Below the pieces are notes generated by a model. The model was not told the origin of the DNA. It was given only the letters and a program-made list of their open reading frames with translations, and searched no databases. A DNA stretch of 64,000 nucleotides from Xenorhabdus mauleonii (GTDB taxonomy: Bacteria > Pseudomonadota > Gammaproteobacteria > Enterobacterales > Enterobacteriaceae). This document shows, piece after piece, positions 13,182 to 23,283 of this stretch (positions are counted from its first letter, which is position 1; each line of letters starts with the position of its first letter). The translations under genes and the position numbers were made by a program. The stretch lies in the NCBI RefSeq assembly GCF_900113945.1, contig NZ_FORG01000002.1:1-64000 (forward strand). Reading direction: 5' to 3'.

Positions 13182-15473
13182 TTAAATCTTACACGCGCCG
13201 CCTTCACAATCGGAATCAGCAGATTCAACAACCTCTTCCAGATCATCCTGAACATCTTCTGCACCATCACGAGTGTTGTGGTAATACAATGTCTTCACAC
13301 CATACTTGTAAGCGAGTAGTAAATCTTTCAGCAATTGGTTCATCGGAACTTTGCCGTTAGGGAAACGAGCCGGATCATAATTGGTATTGGCAGAAATCGA
13401 CTGATCGATAAACTTCTGCATGATCCCAACCAACTGCAAGTAGCCATCGTTATTTGGCATTTGCCACAACAACTCATAAATACCTTTCAGTGATTCATAA
13501 TCCGGTACAACTTGACGCAAGATACCGTCTTTTGATGCTTTAATGCTGACATAACCACGCGGTGGCTCAATACCATTTGTCGAGTTTGAAATCTGTGAAG
13601 ACGTCTCTGAAGGCATCAACGCAGACAATGTAGAGTTACGCAGACCATACTGTTTAATATCACTGCGCAACGCTTCCCAATCCATGTGCAAAGGTTCGTT
13701 GGTCAGTGTATCCAGTGTCTTTTTGTAAGTATCAATCGGCAGGATGCCTTGTGAGTACGTAGTTTCACCAAACCACGGACAAGCCCCCTTCTCTTTCGCC
13801 AATTCATTAGATGCTTTCAGCAAATAATATTGAATGGCTTCAAACGTTTTATGGGTCAGGTTATTGGCGCTGCCATCGGAATAACGCACACCATGTTTTG
13901 CCAGATAATAAGCGAAGTTAATAACACCAATACCCAGCGTACGACGACCCATTGATCCCTGTTTTGCGGCAACAATCGGATAATCCTGGTAGTCCAGCAG
14001 AGAGTCCAGAGCACGAACCGCTAATTCTGCCAGCTCTTCCAATTCAGTCAGATCCTTGATCGCACCTAAATTGAAAGCTGACAGTGTACACAACGCAATT
14101 TCGCCATTTTCATCGTTAATATTGTTCATTGGCTTGGTTGGCAGTGCAATTTCTAAGCATAAGTTCGATTGACGAACTGGCGCGATAGCCGGATCAAACG
14201 GGCTATGAGTATTACAGTGGTCAACGTTCTGAATGTAAATACGGCCTGTCGAGGCACGTTCCTGCATCATCAGAGAGAACAGCTCAACCGCTTTAATGCG
14301 CTCCTTACGGATGCTGCTGTCATTTTCATATTGTGTATACAGGCGCTCAAATTCATCCTGATCCGCAAAGAATGCGTCATACAAGCCAGGCACATCAGAT
14401 GGGCTGAACAGAGAAATATCTTCCCCTTTTATCAGGCGCTCATACATCAGTTTGTTGACTTGTACACCATAGTCCATGTGACGAACACGGTTACCTTCAA
14501 CACCACGGTTGTTTTTCAATACCAGCAGGCTTTCTACCTCCAAATGCCACAGCGGATAGAACAAAGTCGCTGCACCACCACGGACGCCACCTTGAGAACA
14601 AGATTTCACCGCGGTTTGGAAATGTTTGTAGAAAGGGATACAGCCTGTGTGGAAGGCTTCGCCACCACGAATTGGGCTGCCCAATGCACGAATACGGCCC
14701 GCATTTATACCAATGCCCGCACGCTGGGAAACATATTTAACAATTGCGCTGGATGTTGCATTGATAGAATCCAGACTATCACCGCATTCGATCAGAACAC
14801 ATGAGCTGAACTGACGTGTTGGAGTACGAACCCCCGCCATAATTGGCGTTGGCAGCGAAATTTTAAATGTGGATACCGCATCGTAGAAACGACGGATATA
14901 ATCCAGGCGCGTTTCTTTTGGATAAGTCGAAAACAGGCACGCAGCAACTAAAATGTAGAGAAATTGTGCGCTTTCGTAAATTTCACCGGTAACACGGTTT
15001 TGTACCAGATATTTCCCTTCCAGCTGCTTAACCGCCGCATAGGAGAAATTCATATCACGCAAGTGATTGATAAAACCATTCATTTGCTCGAATTCTTCTT
15101 TGGAATAATCTTCCAGCAAATGTTTGTCGTATTTCCCCAACTCAACCATACGAGCAACATGATCATACAGCGCCGGTGGCTCAAATTGACCATAAGCTTT
15201 TTTACGCAGGTTAAAGATAGCCAGACGTGCCGCCAGATATTGATAGTCCGGTGCATCGCCGGAGATCAAATCAGCCGCAGCTTTGATCATCGTTTCATGG
15301 ATATCGGATGTCTTGATACCATCGTAAAATTGAATCTGGGAACGCAGCTCTACTTGTGACACTGAGACATTTTTCAGACCTTCCGCAGCCCAGGTAACAA
15401 CCCTGTGAATTTTATCAAGATCAATTTTTTCTTTATGTCCATCACGTTTGGTAACTAGCAGACTCTGGTTCAT
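13182..15473 (-). CDS. nrdA: Ribonucleoside-diphosphate reductase class Ia, alpha subunit
   Basis: The large catalytic subunit of class Ia ribonucleotide reductase. The N-terminal ATP cone (SLLVTKRDGHKEKIDLDKIHR) that binds ATP/dATP for activity control is intact. The active-site cysteines appear in SSCVLIECGDS, SNLCLEI and ALCTLSAFN, and the C-terminal redox pair in CEGGACKI. The length is 763 residues versus 761 in E. coli. The start ATG at 15471-15473 matches the E. coli N-terminus; a GTG four codons upstream is also open. The promoter region carries a DnaA box and a candidate NrdR box. Confidence 0.98.
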   Translation of the reverse strand: MNQSLLVTKRDGHKEKIDLDKIHRVVTWAAEGLKNVSVSQVELRSQIQFYDGIKTSDIHETMIKAAADLISGDAPDYQYLAARLAIFNLRKKAYGQFEPPALYDHVARMVELGKYDKHLLEDYSKEEFEQMNGFINHLRDMNFSYAAVKQLEGKYLVQNRVTGEIYESAQFLYILVAACLFSTYPKETRLDYIRRFYDAVSTFKISLPTPIMAGVRTPTRQFSSCVLIECGDSLDSINATSSAIVKYVSQRAGIGINAGRIRALGSPIRGGEAFHTGCIPFYKHFQTAVKSCSQGGVRGGAATLFYPLWHLEVESLLVLKNNRGVEGNRVRHMDYGVQVNKLMYERLIKGEDISLFSPSDVPGLYDAFFADQDEFERLYTQYENDSSIRKERIKAVELFSLMMQERASTGRIYIQNVDHCNTHSPFDPAIAPVRQSNLCLEIALPTKPMNNINDENGEIALCTLSAFNLGAIKDLTELEELAELAVRALDSLLDYQDYPIVAAKQGSMGRRTLGIGVINFAYYLAKHGVRYSDGSANNLTHKTFEAIQYYLLKASNELAKEKGACPWFGETTYSQGILPIDTYKKTLDTLTNEPLHMDWEALRSDIKQYGLRNSTLSALMPSETSSQISNSTNGIEPPRGYVSIKASKDGILRQVVPDYESLKGIYELLWQMPNNDGYLQLVGIMQKFIDQSISANTNYDPARFPNGKVPMNQLLKDLLLAYKYGVKTLYYHNTRDGAEDVQDDLEEVVESADSDCEGGACKI

Positions 15474-15915
15474 GGGAAAATACACCTTCTCTTTTTTCGT
15501 GCCTCCCTAACTGTTCGGTTTTCTTGATCTATCGACAGCACGATGCCCCCAGAATGGCTAAAAGCCAAATCGGAGCCTTACAACGATTTGCTTATCTCGA
15601 GCGTTGCTTATATCTATCGAACGCTCATGTCGCTACTATCTGTTTCGCTACTATTCGCTTCGTTACTGTTCGTTACTATCGGGTGACAAGAAACACAACA
15701 TATAGGGGGTGATTTAAACGGTAATAACAAGATAATGTTAAACTCGCGTTTTTTCAAGTGCACAAAATCGAGAAGTTTTGTGGATAACTTGAGGATTAAT
15801 TTTGCCAAAAAGCCGATAACCTGCGTAGTTACTTGATGTTACTTTCATAAAGCTATCGGCAAAACAGGAAAAATAAAATCTTAAAATAATGTCTAGTTGT
15901 TGTTTTATTAATCCC
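15474..15915. promoter_or_regulatory. nrdAB promoter region with DnaA box and NrdR-like site
   Basis: TGTGGATAA (15779-15787) is a perfect DnaA box on the reverse strand; DnaA binding upstream of nrdAB is established in E. coli. ACACAACATATAGGGG (15693-15708) partly matches the NrdR box (ACAC-A/T-rich-GTGT); a second box at the usual spacing was not found. Between these and the gene lie phased decamers (listed separately). The rest of the region up to ubiG contains no gene. Confidence 0.5.
15631..15680. repeat. Phased CGYTACTRTY decamers upstream of nrdA
   Basis: Four near-identical decamers (CGCTACTATC, CGCTACTATT, CGTTACTGTT, CGTTACTATC) start at 15631, 15646, 15661 and 15671, i.e. at 15, 15 and 10 bp spacing. 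They stand about 160-210 bp upstream of the nrdA start. The regularity suggests either slipped-strand duplication or an array of protein sites. Confidence 0.6.
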
Positions 15916-16662
15916 TTAATCGTCACTTTTAACAGATTGAGTATAGAGCATATAGTTCACATCCACATTGTGCCCAAGCCGAAACTTATCCGTCAGTGGG
16001 TTGTAATGTAACCCAATAATATGTTTATCTTTTAAGGGAGTTTTATCAACCCAGCTAATCAGCTCCGATGGGCGAATAAATTTTTTCGCATCATGTGTGC
16101 CTTTTGGCACCATATTAAAAATATATTCGGCGCCAATAACAGCCATTAACCAAGCTTTTCGATTACGGTTAATCGTTGAAAAGAAAACATGCCCGCCCGG
16201 CTTGACCAATTTGGCACAAGCGCGAACCACTGATTCCGGATCCGGCACATGTTCAAGCATTTCCATGCATGTCACGACATCATAAGCATGTTGATGCTGT
16301 TCAGCATGATTTTCTACCGTTTCCTGGACATAAGAAATGGAGATACCGGATTCCAAAGCATGCAGGCGGGCAACTTGCAGAGGTTCAAACCCCATATCCA
16401 GCCCTGTCACTTCAGCACCTTCACGTGCCATGCTTTCTGACAGAATGCCGCCGCCGCATCCGACATCCAGCACTTTTTTGCCAAAAAGGCCATCAGCATA
16501 TTGCAAAATATAATTTAAACGCAGTGGATTAATGCGGTGCAGTGGTTTGAATTCACCTTCAAGATCCCACCAACGGGAGGCAACGGCTTCAAATTTCTCA
16601 ATTTCCTGTTGATCCACGTTGGCATGGGACAGAGTATGTTGTTCGGGAGTTTTGACGTTCAT
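15916..16662 (-). CDS. ubiG: Ubiquinone biosynthesis O-methyltransferase
   Basis: This SAM-dependent enzyme performs both O-methylation steps of ubiquinone biosynthesis. The UbiG hallmark [26 protein letters not shown] lies near the N-terminus, the SAM-binding motif [13 protein letters not shown] near residue 60-75, and the [15 protein letters not shown] block follows. The length is 248 residues (E. coli 240). The start ATG at 16660-16662 has AGGAGCG upstream; the open frame continues upstream through a tandem repeat that would encode [10 protein letters not shown] and is not conserved. Diverges from gyrA, as in other enterobacteria. Confidence 0.96.
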   Translation of the reverse strand: MNVKTPEQHTLSHANVDQQEIEKFEAVASRWWDLEGEFKPLHRINPLRLNYILQYADGLFGKKVLDVGCGGGILSESMAREGAEVTGLDMGFEPLQVARLHALESGISISYVQETVENHAEQHQHAYDVVTCMEMLEHVPDPESVVRACAKLVKPGGHVFFSTINRNRKAWLMAVIGAEYIFNMVPKGTHDAKKFIRPSELISWVDKTPLKDKHIIGLHYNPLTDKFRLGHNVDVNYMLYTQSVKSDD

Positions 16663-16688
16663 CAGCAATATCGCTCCTAGAAACTGCT

Positions 16689-16729
16689 TCACAGAAAACT
16701 GGTGCACAGAAAACTGGTTCACAGAAAAC
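16689..16729. repeat. 15-bp tandem repeat in the ubiG-gyrA intergenic region
   Basis: The unit CACAGAAAACTGGTK is repeated about 2.7 times in tandem (16689-16703, 16704-16718, 16719-16729), with a further degenerate copy just before it. It sits immediately upstream of the ubiG ribosome-binding site, so changes in copy number could alter its leader. Confidence 0.75.
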
Positions 16730-16802
16730 GTAACAGTATTATGGGGATGTGTGATAGAAAACTATTATACATGCCTTAATCGTGAAATACCCGCATCAGG
16801 TT

Positions 16803-16831
16803 TTTATAAAACTGTCAATTTGTGGTATAAT
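16803..16831 (+). promoter_or_regulatory. Predicted gyrA promoter
   Basis: A perfect TATAAT (16826-16831) lies 40 bases before the gyrA start, with a weak TTTATA (16803-16808) at 17-bp spacing. A good -10 with a poor -35 is common for supercoiling-sensitive gyrase promoters. Confidence 0.55.
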
Positions 16832-16871
16832 TCTAAGCCTTTGAATTCGGAGTATGAGGGACAGTGGCTCC

Positions 16872-19520
16872 ATGAGCGACATTGCCAGAGAAATCACACC
16901 GGTCAATATCGAAGAAGAGCTGAAAAGCTCGTATCTGGATTATGCGATGTCCGTTATTGTTGGACGCGCACTGCCAGATGTTCGGGATGGACTGAAGCCA
17001 GTACACCGCCGCGTGCTTTTTGCGATGAATGTATTGGGAAATGATTGGAATAAACCCTATAAGAAATCTGCCCGCGTTGTTGGGGATGTTATCGGTAAAT
17101 ACCATCCACATGGTGACAGCGCTGTTTATGACACGATTGTTCGTCTGGCACAGCCATTTTCCATGCGTTACATGCTGGTTGACGGTCAGGGGAACTTTGG
17201 GTCAGTAGATGGCGATTCTGCGGCTGCGATGCGTTACACCGAAGTACGCATGTCAAAAATTGCCCATGAATTGCTGGCAGACTTAGAAAAAGAAACTGTT
17301 GACTTTGTGCCCAACTATGACGGCACAGAGCAAATTCCCGAGGTTATGCCAACCCGTATTCCCAATCTGCTGGTGAATGGTTCATCAGGGATTGCGGTGG
17401 GTATGGCAACCAACATTCCTCCCCACAATTTATCTGAGGTGATTGACGGCTGTCTGGCTTATATTGATGATGAAAACATCAGTATTGAAGGCTTGATGGA
17501 ATATATCCCTGGCCCTGATTTTCCTACGGCTGCCATCATCAACGGGCGTCGCGGCATTCAGGAAGCCTATCGTACTGGCCGCGGTAAAATTTATATTCGC
17601 GCCCGCGCAGAAGTTGAAGCTGACGAGAAAAATGGTCGTGAAACCATTATCGTCAGTGAAATTCCCTACCAGGTCAACAAAGCCAGATTGATCGAAAAGA
17701 TAGCTGAACTGGTTAAAGACAAGCGCATTGAGGGAATCAGCGCGCTGCGGGATGAGTCTGATAAAGACGGAATGCGCATTGTTATCGAAGTAAAACGCGA
17801 TGCTGTCGGTGAGGTTGTCCTGAATAACCTATATTCACTGACTCAGCTACAGGTTTCATTCGGTATCAATATGGTTGCCCTGCATCAGGGACAACCAAAA
17901 TTGCTCAACCTGAAAGATATTCTTTCTGCGTTTGTCTGCCATCGTCGCGAAGTCGTTACACGCCGGACGATCTTTGAACTGCGTAAAGCTCGCGAACGTG
18001 CTCATATCCTTGAAGCTTTGGCTGTTGCGCTGGCAAATATCGATCCTGTGATCGAACTGATTCGTCGCGCGTCTACTCCTGCTGAAGCCAAAGCCGGCCT
18101 GATTTCCCAACCGTGGGAGCTGGGCAATGTTGCTGCCATGCTGGAACAAGCGGGTGACAATGCAGCCCGCCCTGAATGGCTGGAGCCAGAATATGGTATC
18201 CGTGATGGTAAATATTACCTGACGGAACAACAGGCACAGGCTATTTTGGATCTGCGTTTGCAAAAACTGACAGGTCTGGAGCATGAAAAACTGCTCGACG
18301 AATATCGTGAGCTGCTGAAAGTCATTGCTGAGTTGCTGTTCATTCTGGAAAGCCCTGAACGTTTGATGGAAGTCATTCGTGAAGAGTTGCAGGCCATTAA
18401 AGAACAATACAATGACGCACGTCGGACTGAACTGACTGAGAATTCCGCAGACATCAATATTGAAGATCTGATCAATCAGGAAGACGTAGTGGTGACTCTA
18501 TCCCATCAGGGATATGTCAAATATCAGCCACTGTCCGACTACGAAGCCCAGCGTCGTGGCGGCAAAGGTAAATCAGCCGCACGCACCAAAGAAGAAGACT
18601 TCATTGAACGCCTGCTGGTGGCCAATACCCACGATACCATCCTGTGCTTCTCAAATAAGGGCAAGATGTATTGGATGAAAGTCTACCAATTGCCGGAAGC
18701 AAGCCGTGGTGCCCGTGGTCGTCCAATTGTCAATTTGTTGCCATTGGATCAAAACGAACGCATTACCGCTATTCTACCTGTACGTGAATATGAAGATGGC
18801 TTGAATATCTTCATGGCAACGGCAAGTGGTATCGTTAAGAAAACCAAGCTCAGCGAGTTCAGCCGTCCACGCAGTGCCGGTATCATCGCAGTCAATCTGA
18901 ATGACGGGGATGAACTGATTGGTGTTGATCTGACTGATGGCAGCAATGAAGTTATGCTGTTCTCTGCACAGGGTAAAGTCGTCCGCTTCCTTGAAGAAGA
19001 GGAAGAGACACTGGAAGATGGTACTGTGCGTGTGAAAGGTGTTCGCGCGATGGGACGTACCGCAACAGGTGTCCGTGGTATCAAACTCAGTGAAGGCGAT
19101 AAAGTCGTTTCTCTTATCATTCCTCGTGGCGAAGGTGAAATCCTGACTGTCACCGAAAATGGTTATGGTAAACGTACTGCCGAGAATGAATACCCGACAA
19201 AATCCCGTGCAACCCAAGGTGTTATTTCCATTAAAGTCAGCGAACGTAACGGTAACGTTATCGGTGCAATACAAGTGGAAACAACTGATCAGATCATGAT
19301 GATTACTGATGCAGGAACTTTGGTCAGAACGCGTGTTTCTGAGGTCAGCATCGTTGGCCGTAATACACAGGGTGTGACTCTTATCCGAACCGCAGATGAC
19401 GAAAAAGTCGTTGGCTTGCAGCGTGTAGCTGAACCTGAGGATGAAGATGAGGAGGCTGCTGTTTCTGACGGTGAAGGACATGACGGTGAAGGACATAGCG
19501 AATCCGAAGACCAAGTGTAA
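16872..19520 (+). CDS. gyrA: DNA gyrase subunit A
   Basis: GyrA is the breakage-reunion subunit of DNA gyrase. The N-terminus [18 protein letters not shown] is nearly identical to E. coli. The quinolone-resistance region has wild-type Ser83 and Asp87 ([10 protein letters not shown]), and the catalytic tyrosine lies in AAMRYTE. The GyrA-box QRRGGKGK opens the C-terminal DNA-wrapping domain. Compared with E. coli there is an extra acidic segment of about 13 residues ([15 protein letters not shown]) between two blades of that domain, just before VRAMGR. The acidic tail ends with a short duplicated [12 protein letters not shown] motif. Translation from the ATG at 16872 is preferred over one six codons upstream. 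Confidence 0.98.
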   Translation: MSDIAREITPVNIEEELKSSYLDYAMSVIVGRALPDVRDGLKPVHRRVLFAMNVLGNDWNKPYKKSARVVGDVIGKYHPHGDSAVYDTIVRLAQPFSMRYMLVDGQGNFGSVDGDSAAAMRYTEVRMSKIAHELLADLEKETVDFVPNYDGTEQIPEVMPTRIPNLLVNGSSGIAVGMATNIPPHNLSEVIDGCLAYIDDENISIEGLMEYIPGPDFPTAAIINGRRGIQEAYRTGRGKIYIRARAEVEADEKNGRETIIVSEIPYQVNKARLIEKIAELVKDKRIEGISALRDESDKDGMRIVIEVKRDAVGEVVLNNLYSLTQLQVSFGINMVALHQGQPKLLNLKDILSAFVCHRREVVTRRTIFELRKARERAHILEALAVALANIDPVIELIRRASTPAEAKAGLISQPWELGNVAAMLEQAGDNAARPEWLEPEYGIRDGKYYLTEQQAQAILDLRLQKLTGLEHEKLLDEYRELLKVIAELLFILESPERLMEVIREELQAIKEQYNDARRTELTENSADINIEDLINQEDVVVTLSHQGYVKYQPLSDYEAQRRGGKGKSAARTKEEDFIERLLVANTHDTILCFSNKGKMYWMKVYQLPEASRGARGRPIVNLLPLDQNERITAILPVREYEDGLNIFMATASGIVKKTKLSEFSRPRSAGIIAVNLNDGDELIGVDLTDGSNEVMLFSAQGKVVRFLEEEEETLEDGTVRVKGVRAMGRTATGVRGIKLSEGDKVVSLIIPRGEGEILTVTENGYGKRTAENEYPTKSRATQGVISIKVSERNGNVIGAIQVETTDQIMMITDAGTLVRTRVSEVSIVGRNTQGVTLIRTADDEKVVGLQRVAEPEDEDEEAAVSDGEGHDGEGHSESEDQV

Positions 19521-19560
19521 TCTTTATTCCTTAGTCTAATTCTGCTGTTGTATAGTCATC

Positions 19561-19592
19561 AAAAAGCAGGCACTCCAATGCCTGCTTTTTTG
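19561..19592 (+). terminator. gyrA terminator
   Basis: AAAAAGCAGGCA and TGCCTGCTTTTTT form a 12-bp stem with a six-base loop ending in a T-run, about 40 bases after gyrA. Confidence 0.9.
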
Positions 19593-19705
19593 TGAAATAT
19601 TTTGGCCAGGAATAGACAAGAATCAAATGCTACTTTGTATTCCCAGCTACACTAGTATATGCTGTGAATAGTTATTATTAATTTTGCTCTTCGTCAGGCG
19701 ATCTC

Positions 19706-22564
19706 TTGAGATATCTATCTTCTTTTCAGACGTCATTAAAAATATCCCGTTATCTTTTTCGGGTGCTTGGTTTTATGGTATGGGCACTCGGTGCCTTATT
19801 AACAAGTTTTTATGTGATCGATATTTTTAATAAGGTCAAAGCGGATATTGCGTATGAATATAATGCTAACTACGATGTAGCATTCAGTTTTATGCGGGGT
19901 CTTACCGCTACTTTGCGTGATTTCCAATATATGGCCGAGGATCAATTATCAATAAGGAATGATAAAAGCCAAATAGTTACCCCACCATACGATTACAGCG
20001 TTTTCTCATATACATCCCTGAACTCGAATTCTGATTGTAATACCTTACGAAAAACAGAACATAATAAAATAGATGCATTGAATCGCGCGATTTCATTTTG
20101 GTCGCATAATATCGCTGCTTTGCGTGGAGTAAACCAAATATTTTTTATTGCTACACCTAGCATGTGCATGGTGAACTTTTCATCCCGCAATAACATAATA
20201 GCCAGTGATGCACTAAAAAAAATGCTTTACGATAATACTCTTAAGCTAGCTAGGTCACAAAATAACACAAGGGACAACTCTATCTTTTGGATTATTCCCA
20301 ATTCAAGGATAGATGACGGGAACCTTTATGTTATTGCACCGATTTACGCTAATGGAAAATTGGCGGGACTTATTGGTTTCGAAAAGAGTATCAGGCTGGA
20401 ACTCTTTCTCCAATTGAGAGAAAAACCCGTAATCATAACGATGCTAAATAGCTCGGGCCAAATTGATTTACAGCATCCAGTACAAACAAATAGCCAGTTA
20501 CCACCAATAAAATTCAAATTACGATCATCAATAATGGGCTATGATGATAATTTCACTTACTACATGATGACACGGAAGCTAGCGCCTTCCACATTATACG
20601 TTTCCTATGCGTTGCCCACGACATATATTTATGACGCAGTAAAAGTTGAAACGATTAATGCCATTATCTTGAATGTTATTTCTGCAATATTGATTACCTT
20701 TTTCGTTTGGCTGCTTGAGCGAAGAATATTCGCTCCAGCAGAAAATAACGCCATGCGCCTTGAAGAGCACGAACAATTCAATCATAAAATTGTTGCGTCT
20801 GCTCCTGTAGGAATAAGTATATTAAGAGTGAGTGACGGTGCAAATATCCTAAGTAATGAACTGGCTCATAACTATATCCAAATGCTGACGTATGAAGATC
20901 AAAAACGTATCGTGGATATTATTTGCGATAAGAACAGTAGCTATATTGATGTTGTTACCAGCAACAATAATCACTTGCAAATTAGTTTTGTACATTCACG
21001 CTATCTTAATGAAGAAGTGGCAATCTGCGTATTGATCGATGTCAGCACTCGCGTGAAAATGGAAAAATCACTGCAAGAGATGGCGTCAGCAGCAGAACAA
21101 GCCAACCAAGCAAAATCAATGTTTCTTGCAACTGTCAGCCATGAATTAAGAACCCCATTATATGGGATCATTGGTAATCTGGAGCTGGTACAATCGCATT
21201 CATTGCCGCTAGAATCTTCTCGATTGCTGGCAACAATGAGCAACTCATCCTCATTATTGCTAAAAATTATCAGCGATATCCTCGATTTCTCTAAAATAGA
21301 ATCCAATCAATTGAAAATCGAACCCAAGGATTTCAGTTACAAGGAAATCATATCGCATGTAATTTCAAATTATCTTCCTTTGATTGCTAAAAAAGGATTG
21401 GGATTATACTGCTATATTGAACCCGGCCTGCCGGATATCATTCGCAATGATCCGCTCAGATTACAGCAAATCATCTCTAACCTGCTTAACAACGCAATAA
21501 AATTCACCGCTTCTGGCTGTATTATTATTGAAATTAACTCAAAACATGGTTACCTGTATATCAGCATCAAAGATACAGGGTTGGGAATTGAAGATAAGTT
21601 GCAGTTCCAACTATTCGAACCCTTCTTCCAAATAACGTCTAATAAAGAAAACTCTTCGCAAGGTACTGGATTGGGCTTGGCTATTTGTGAAAAGCTCATC
21701 AATTTGATGGATGGAGATATCGAGTTCGTTTCACAAAAATATATTGGCAGTATTTTTTCTATTCGGCTACCTCTGTATGGCGTGAAGTTTAATGCCAGAA
21801 AAATACCGGAAAAACGAGACCAGAAAAAGATCTTGCTGGCTATCCGTAATGATTTTATGGAGGAATATTTACAGAATTTGCTCTCAAAACATCATTTTCA
21901 AGTTGTCCTCTTTGATGGGTATAATATAGACAGTTCAGAAATACTCATTAGCGACCAACCGAATGAGCAAAATATTACTGCCCATTATTACATCGAGATA
22001 TCAGAAAAACATATTGGTCCACCGAAACAAATTCATGAAAATTATTGGCTGCATAATACATATGAGCTAAATAAATTAGATGAAATGCTGGACAATCTAC
22101 TGGCAGAGCAAAATAGTATCATTTCTAATCCAGTAATATCGCTTCCTCTACTTTCAGCAAAAACGATTAAAACTGATAGCAATTTGAATAAAGTTAAAGT
22201 ATTGGTTGTTGACGATCATCCCATCAATCGACATTTGTTGGTCGACCAATTGAACTCAATAGGATTTAATACATCTATGGTTAATGATGGCGTAGAGGCC
22301 ATTGAATATTTGAAAAATAATCCAGTAGATATTGTTCTGACCGATGTCAATATGCCAAATATGGATGGATATGAGCTCACTGAATATTTAAGAAATGGCG
22401 GCTATATTAAACCAATTATTGGAATTACCGCTAACGCATTGGCAGATGAAAGACAACGTTGTGCTAATGTCGGAATGGATAATTGCCTATCAAAACCTGT
22501 TTCACTCGCAACGTTAAAAGATGTACTAATAAAATACGTCAATACTGAATATAATAAATATTGA
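19706..22564 (+). CDS. rcsC: Rcs phosphorelay hybrid sensor kinase RcsC
   Basis: RcsC is the inner-membrane hybrid kinase that senses envelope stress through RcsF/IgaA and feeds phosphate to RcsD and RcsB, controlling capsule, motility and virulence. Two membrane segments (about residues 17-40 and 315-337) bracket a periplasmic domain. The H-box VSHELRTP has its phosphorylated histidine at residue 479, the N/G boxes follow, and the C-terminal receiver carries Asp880 in LTDVNMP. The start is a TTG at 19706, chosen because MRYLSSFQTSLKISRYLFR aligns with the E. coli N-terminus and an AGG lies seven bases upstream. It has 952 residues against 949 in E. coli. The periplasmic domain is much more diverged than the kinase part. 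Confidence 0.96.
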   Translation: MRYLSSFQTSLKISRYLFRVLGFMVWALGALLTSFYVIDIFNKVKADIAYEYNANYDVAFSFMRGLTATLRDFQYMAEDQLSIRNDKSQIVTPPYDYSVFSYTSLNSNSDCNTLRKTEHNKIDALNRAISFWSHNIAALRGVNQIFFIATPSMCMVNFSSRNNIIASDALKKMLYDNTLKLARSQNNTRDNSIFWIIPNSRIDDGNLYVIAPIYANGKLAGLIGFEKSIRLELFLQLREKPVIITMLNSSGQIDLQHPVQTNSQLPPIKFKLRSSIMGYDDNFTYYMMTRKLAPSTLYVSYALPTTYIYDAVKVETINAIILNVISAILITFFVWLLERRIFAPAENNAMRLEEHEQFNHKIVASAPVGISILRVSDGANILSNELAHNYIQMLTYEDQKRIVDIICDKNSSYIDVVTSNNNHLQISFVHSRYLNEEVAICVLIDVSTRVKMEKSLQEMASAAEQANQAKSMFLATVSHELRTPLYGIIGNLELVQSHSLPLESSRLLATMSNSSSLLLKIISDILDFSKIESNQLKIEPKDFSYKEIISHVISNYLPLIAKKGLGLYCYIEPGLPDIIRNDPLRLQQIISNLLNNAIKFTASGCIIIEINSKHGYLYISIKDTGLGIEDKLQFQLFEPFFQITSNKENSSQGTGLGLAICEKLINLMDGDIEFVSQKYIGSIFSIRLPLYGVKFNARKIPEKRDQKKILLAIRNDFMEEYLQNLLSKHHFQVVLFDGYNIDSSEILISDQPNEQNITAHYYIEISEKHIGPPKQIHENYWLHNTYELNKLDEMLDNLLAEQNSIISNPVISLPLLSAKTIKTDSNLNKVKVLVVDDHPINRHLLVDQLNSIGFNTSMVNDGVEAIEYLKNNPVDIVLTDVNMPNMDGYELTEYLRNGGYIKPIIGITANALADERQRCANVGMDNCLSKPVSLATLKDVLIKYVNTEYNKY

Positions 22565-22576
22565 TTTTTTAAATAA

Positions 22577-22604
22577 CAAAAAATCGGTAACTTCTGCTAC
22601 CGAT
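22577..22604 (-). terminator. Terminator between rcsC and rcsB
   Basis: ATCGGTA (22583-22589) pairs with TACCGAT (22598-22604). On the minus strand the stem is followed by a T-run, so it terminates rcsDB. Confidence 0.7.
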
Positions 22605-22631
22605 CCTCTGTTAAGGAAGATAACCCATTAC

Positions 22632-23282
22632 CTATTTACCAAAATCTTTGTCAATGGTGACAGATGATAAATAATTCAACAACGCAATATCGTTATCAAC
22701 CCCCAGTTTCAACATCGCTGATTTTTTCTGACTACTGATAGTCTTAATACTGCGATTAAGTTTCTTGGCAATATCAGTGACCAAAAAACCCTCAGCAAAT
22801 AAACGCAGAACTTCACTCTCTTTTGGAGATAAACGCTTATCCCCATAACCATTAGCATTTACTTTTTCCAACAATTTAGACACGCTTTCAGGCGTGAATT
22901 GCTTGCCTTTTTGTAAGGCAGAAAGTGCTTTCGGTAAATCAGTTGGCGCTCCCTGCTTTAACACTATTCCTTCAATATCAAGCTCAAGTATAGCGCTTAA
23001 AATTGCTGGATTATTGTTCATCGTGAGAACAATAACGGCTAATGTTGGGTAATGACGTTTAATATATTTTATTAAGGTGATACCGTCGCCATATTTATCC
23101 CCAGGCATCGATAAATCTGTTATGAGAACATCTGCTTCTATATGTGGCAAACTATTAATGAGCGTAGTTGAATTTTCAAATTCACCAACGACATTAATCC
23201 ACTCAATTTGTTCAAGTGATTTGCGAATGCCAAACAAGACTATGGGATGGTCATCAGCAATAATGACATTAAGGTTATTCAT
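22632..23282 (-). CDS. rcsB: Rcs response regulator RcsB
   Basis: This NarL/FixJ-type regulator acts alone or with partners such as RcsA on capsule, flagellar and stress genes. Asp56 in VLITDLSMPG is the phosphorylation site, with the acidic pair DD at residues 10-11. The C-terminal LuxR-type helix-turn-helix reads LSPKESEVLRLFAEG...IAKKLNRSIKTISSQKKSAM. The length of 216 residues is identical to E. coli. The ATG is one base away from the rcsD stop codon, so the two are co-translated, as in other enterobacteria. Confidence 0.97.
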   Translation of the reverse strand: MNNLNVIIADDHPIVLFGIRKSLEQIEWINVVGEFENSTTLINSLPHIEADVLITDLSMPGDKYGDGITLIKYIKRHYPTLAVIVLTMNNNPAILSAILELDIEGIVLKQGAPTDLPKALSALQKGKQFTPESVSKLLEKVNANGYGDKRLSPKESEVLRLFAEGFLVTDIAKKLNRSIKTISSQKKSAMLKLGVDNDIALLNYLSSVTIDKDFGK

Positions 23283-23283
23283 A

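Noticed and set aside
14169-14804. 211-codon plus-strand open frame inside nrdA
   Set aside because: Antisense shadow of a highly conserved gene, no ribosome-binding site and cysteine/threonine-rich composition typical of reversed coding DNA.
17856-19514. Large minus-strand open frames opposite gyrA
   Set aside because: Antisense to gyrA; phenylalanine-rich translations with no family resemblance.
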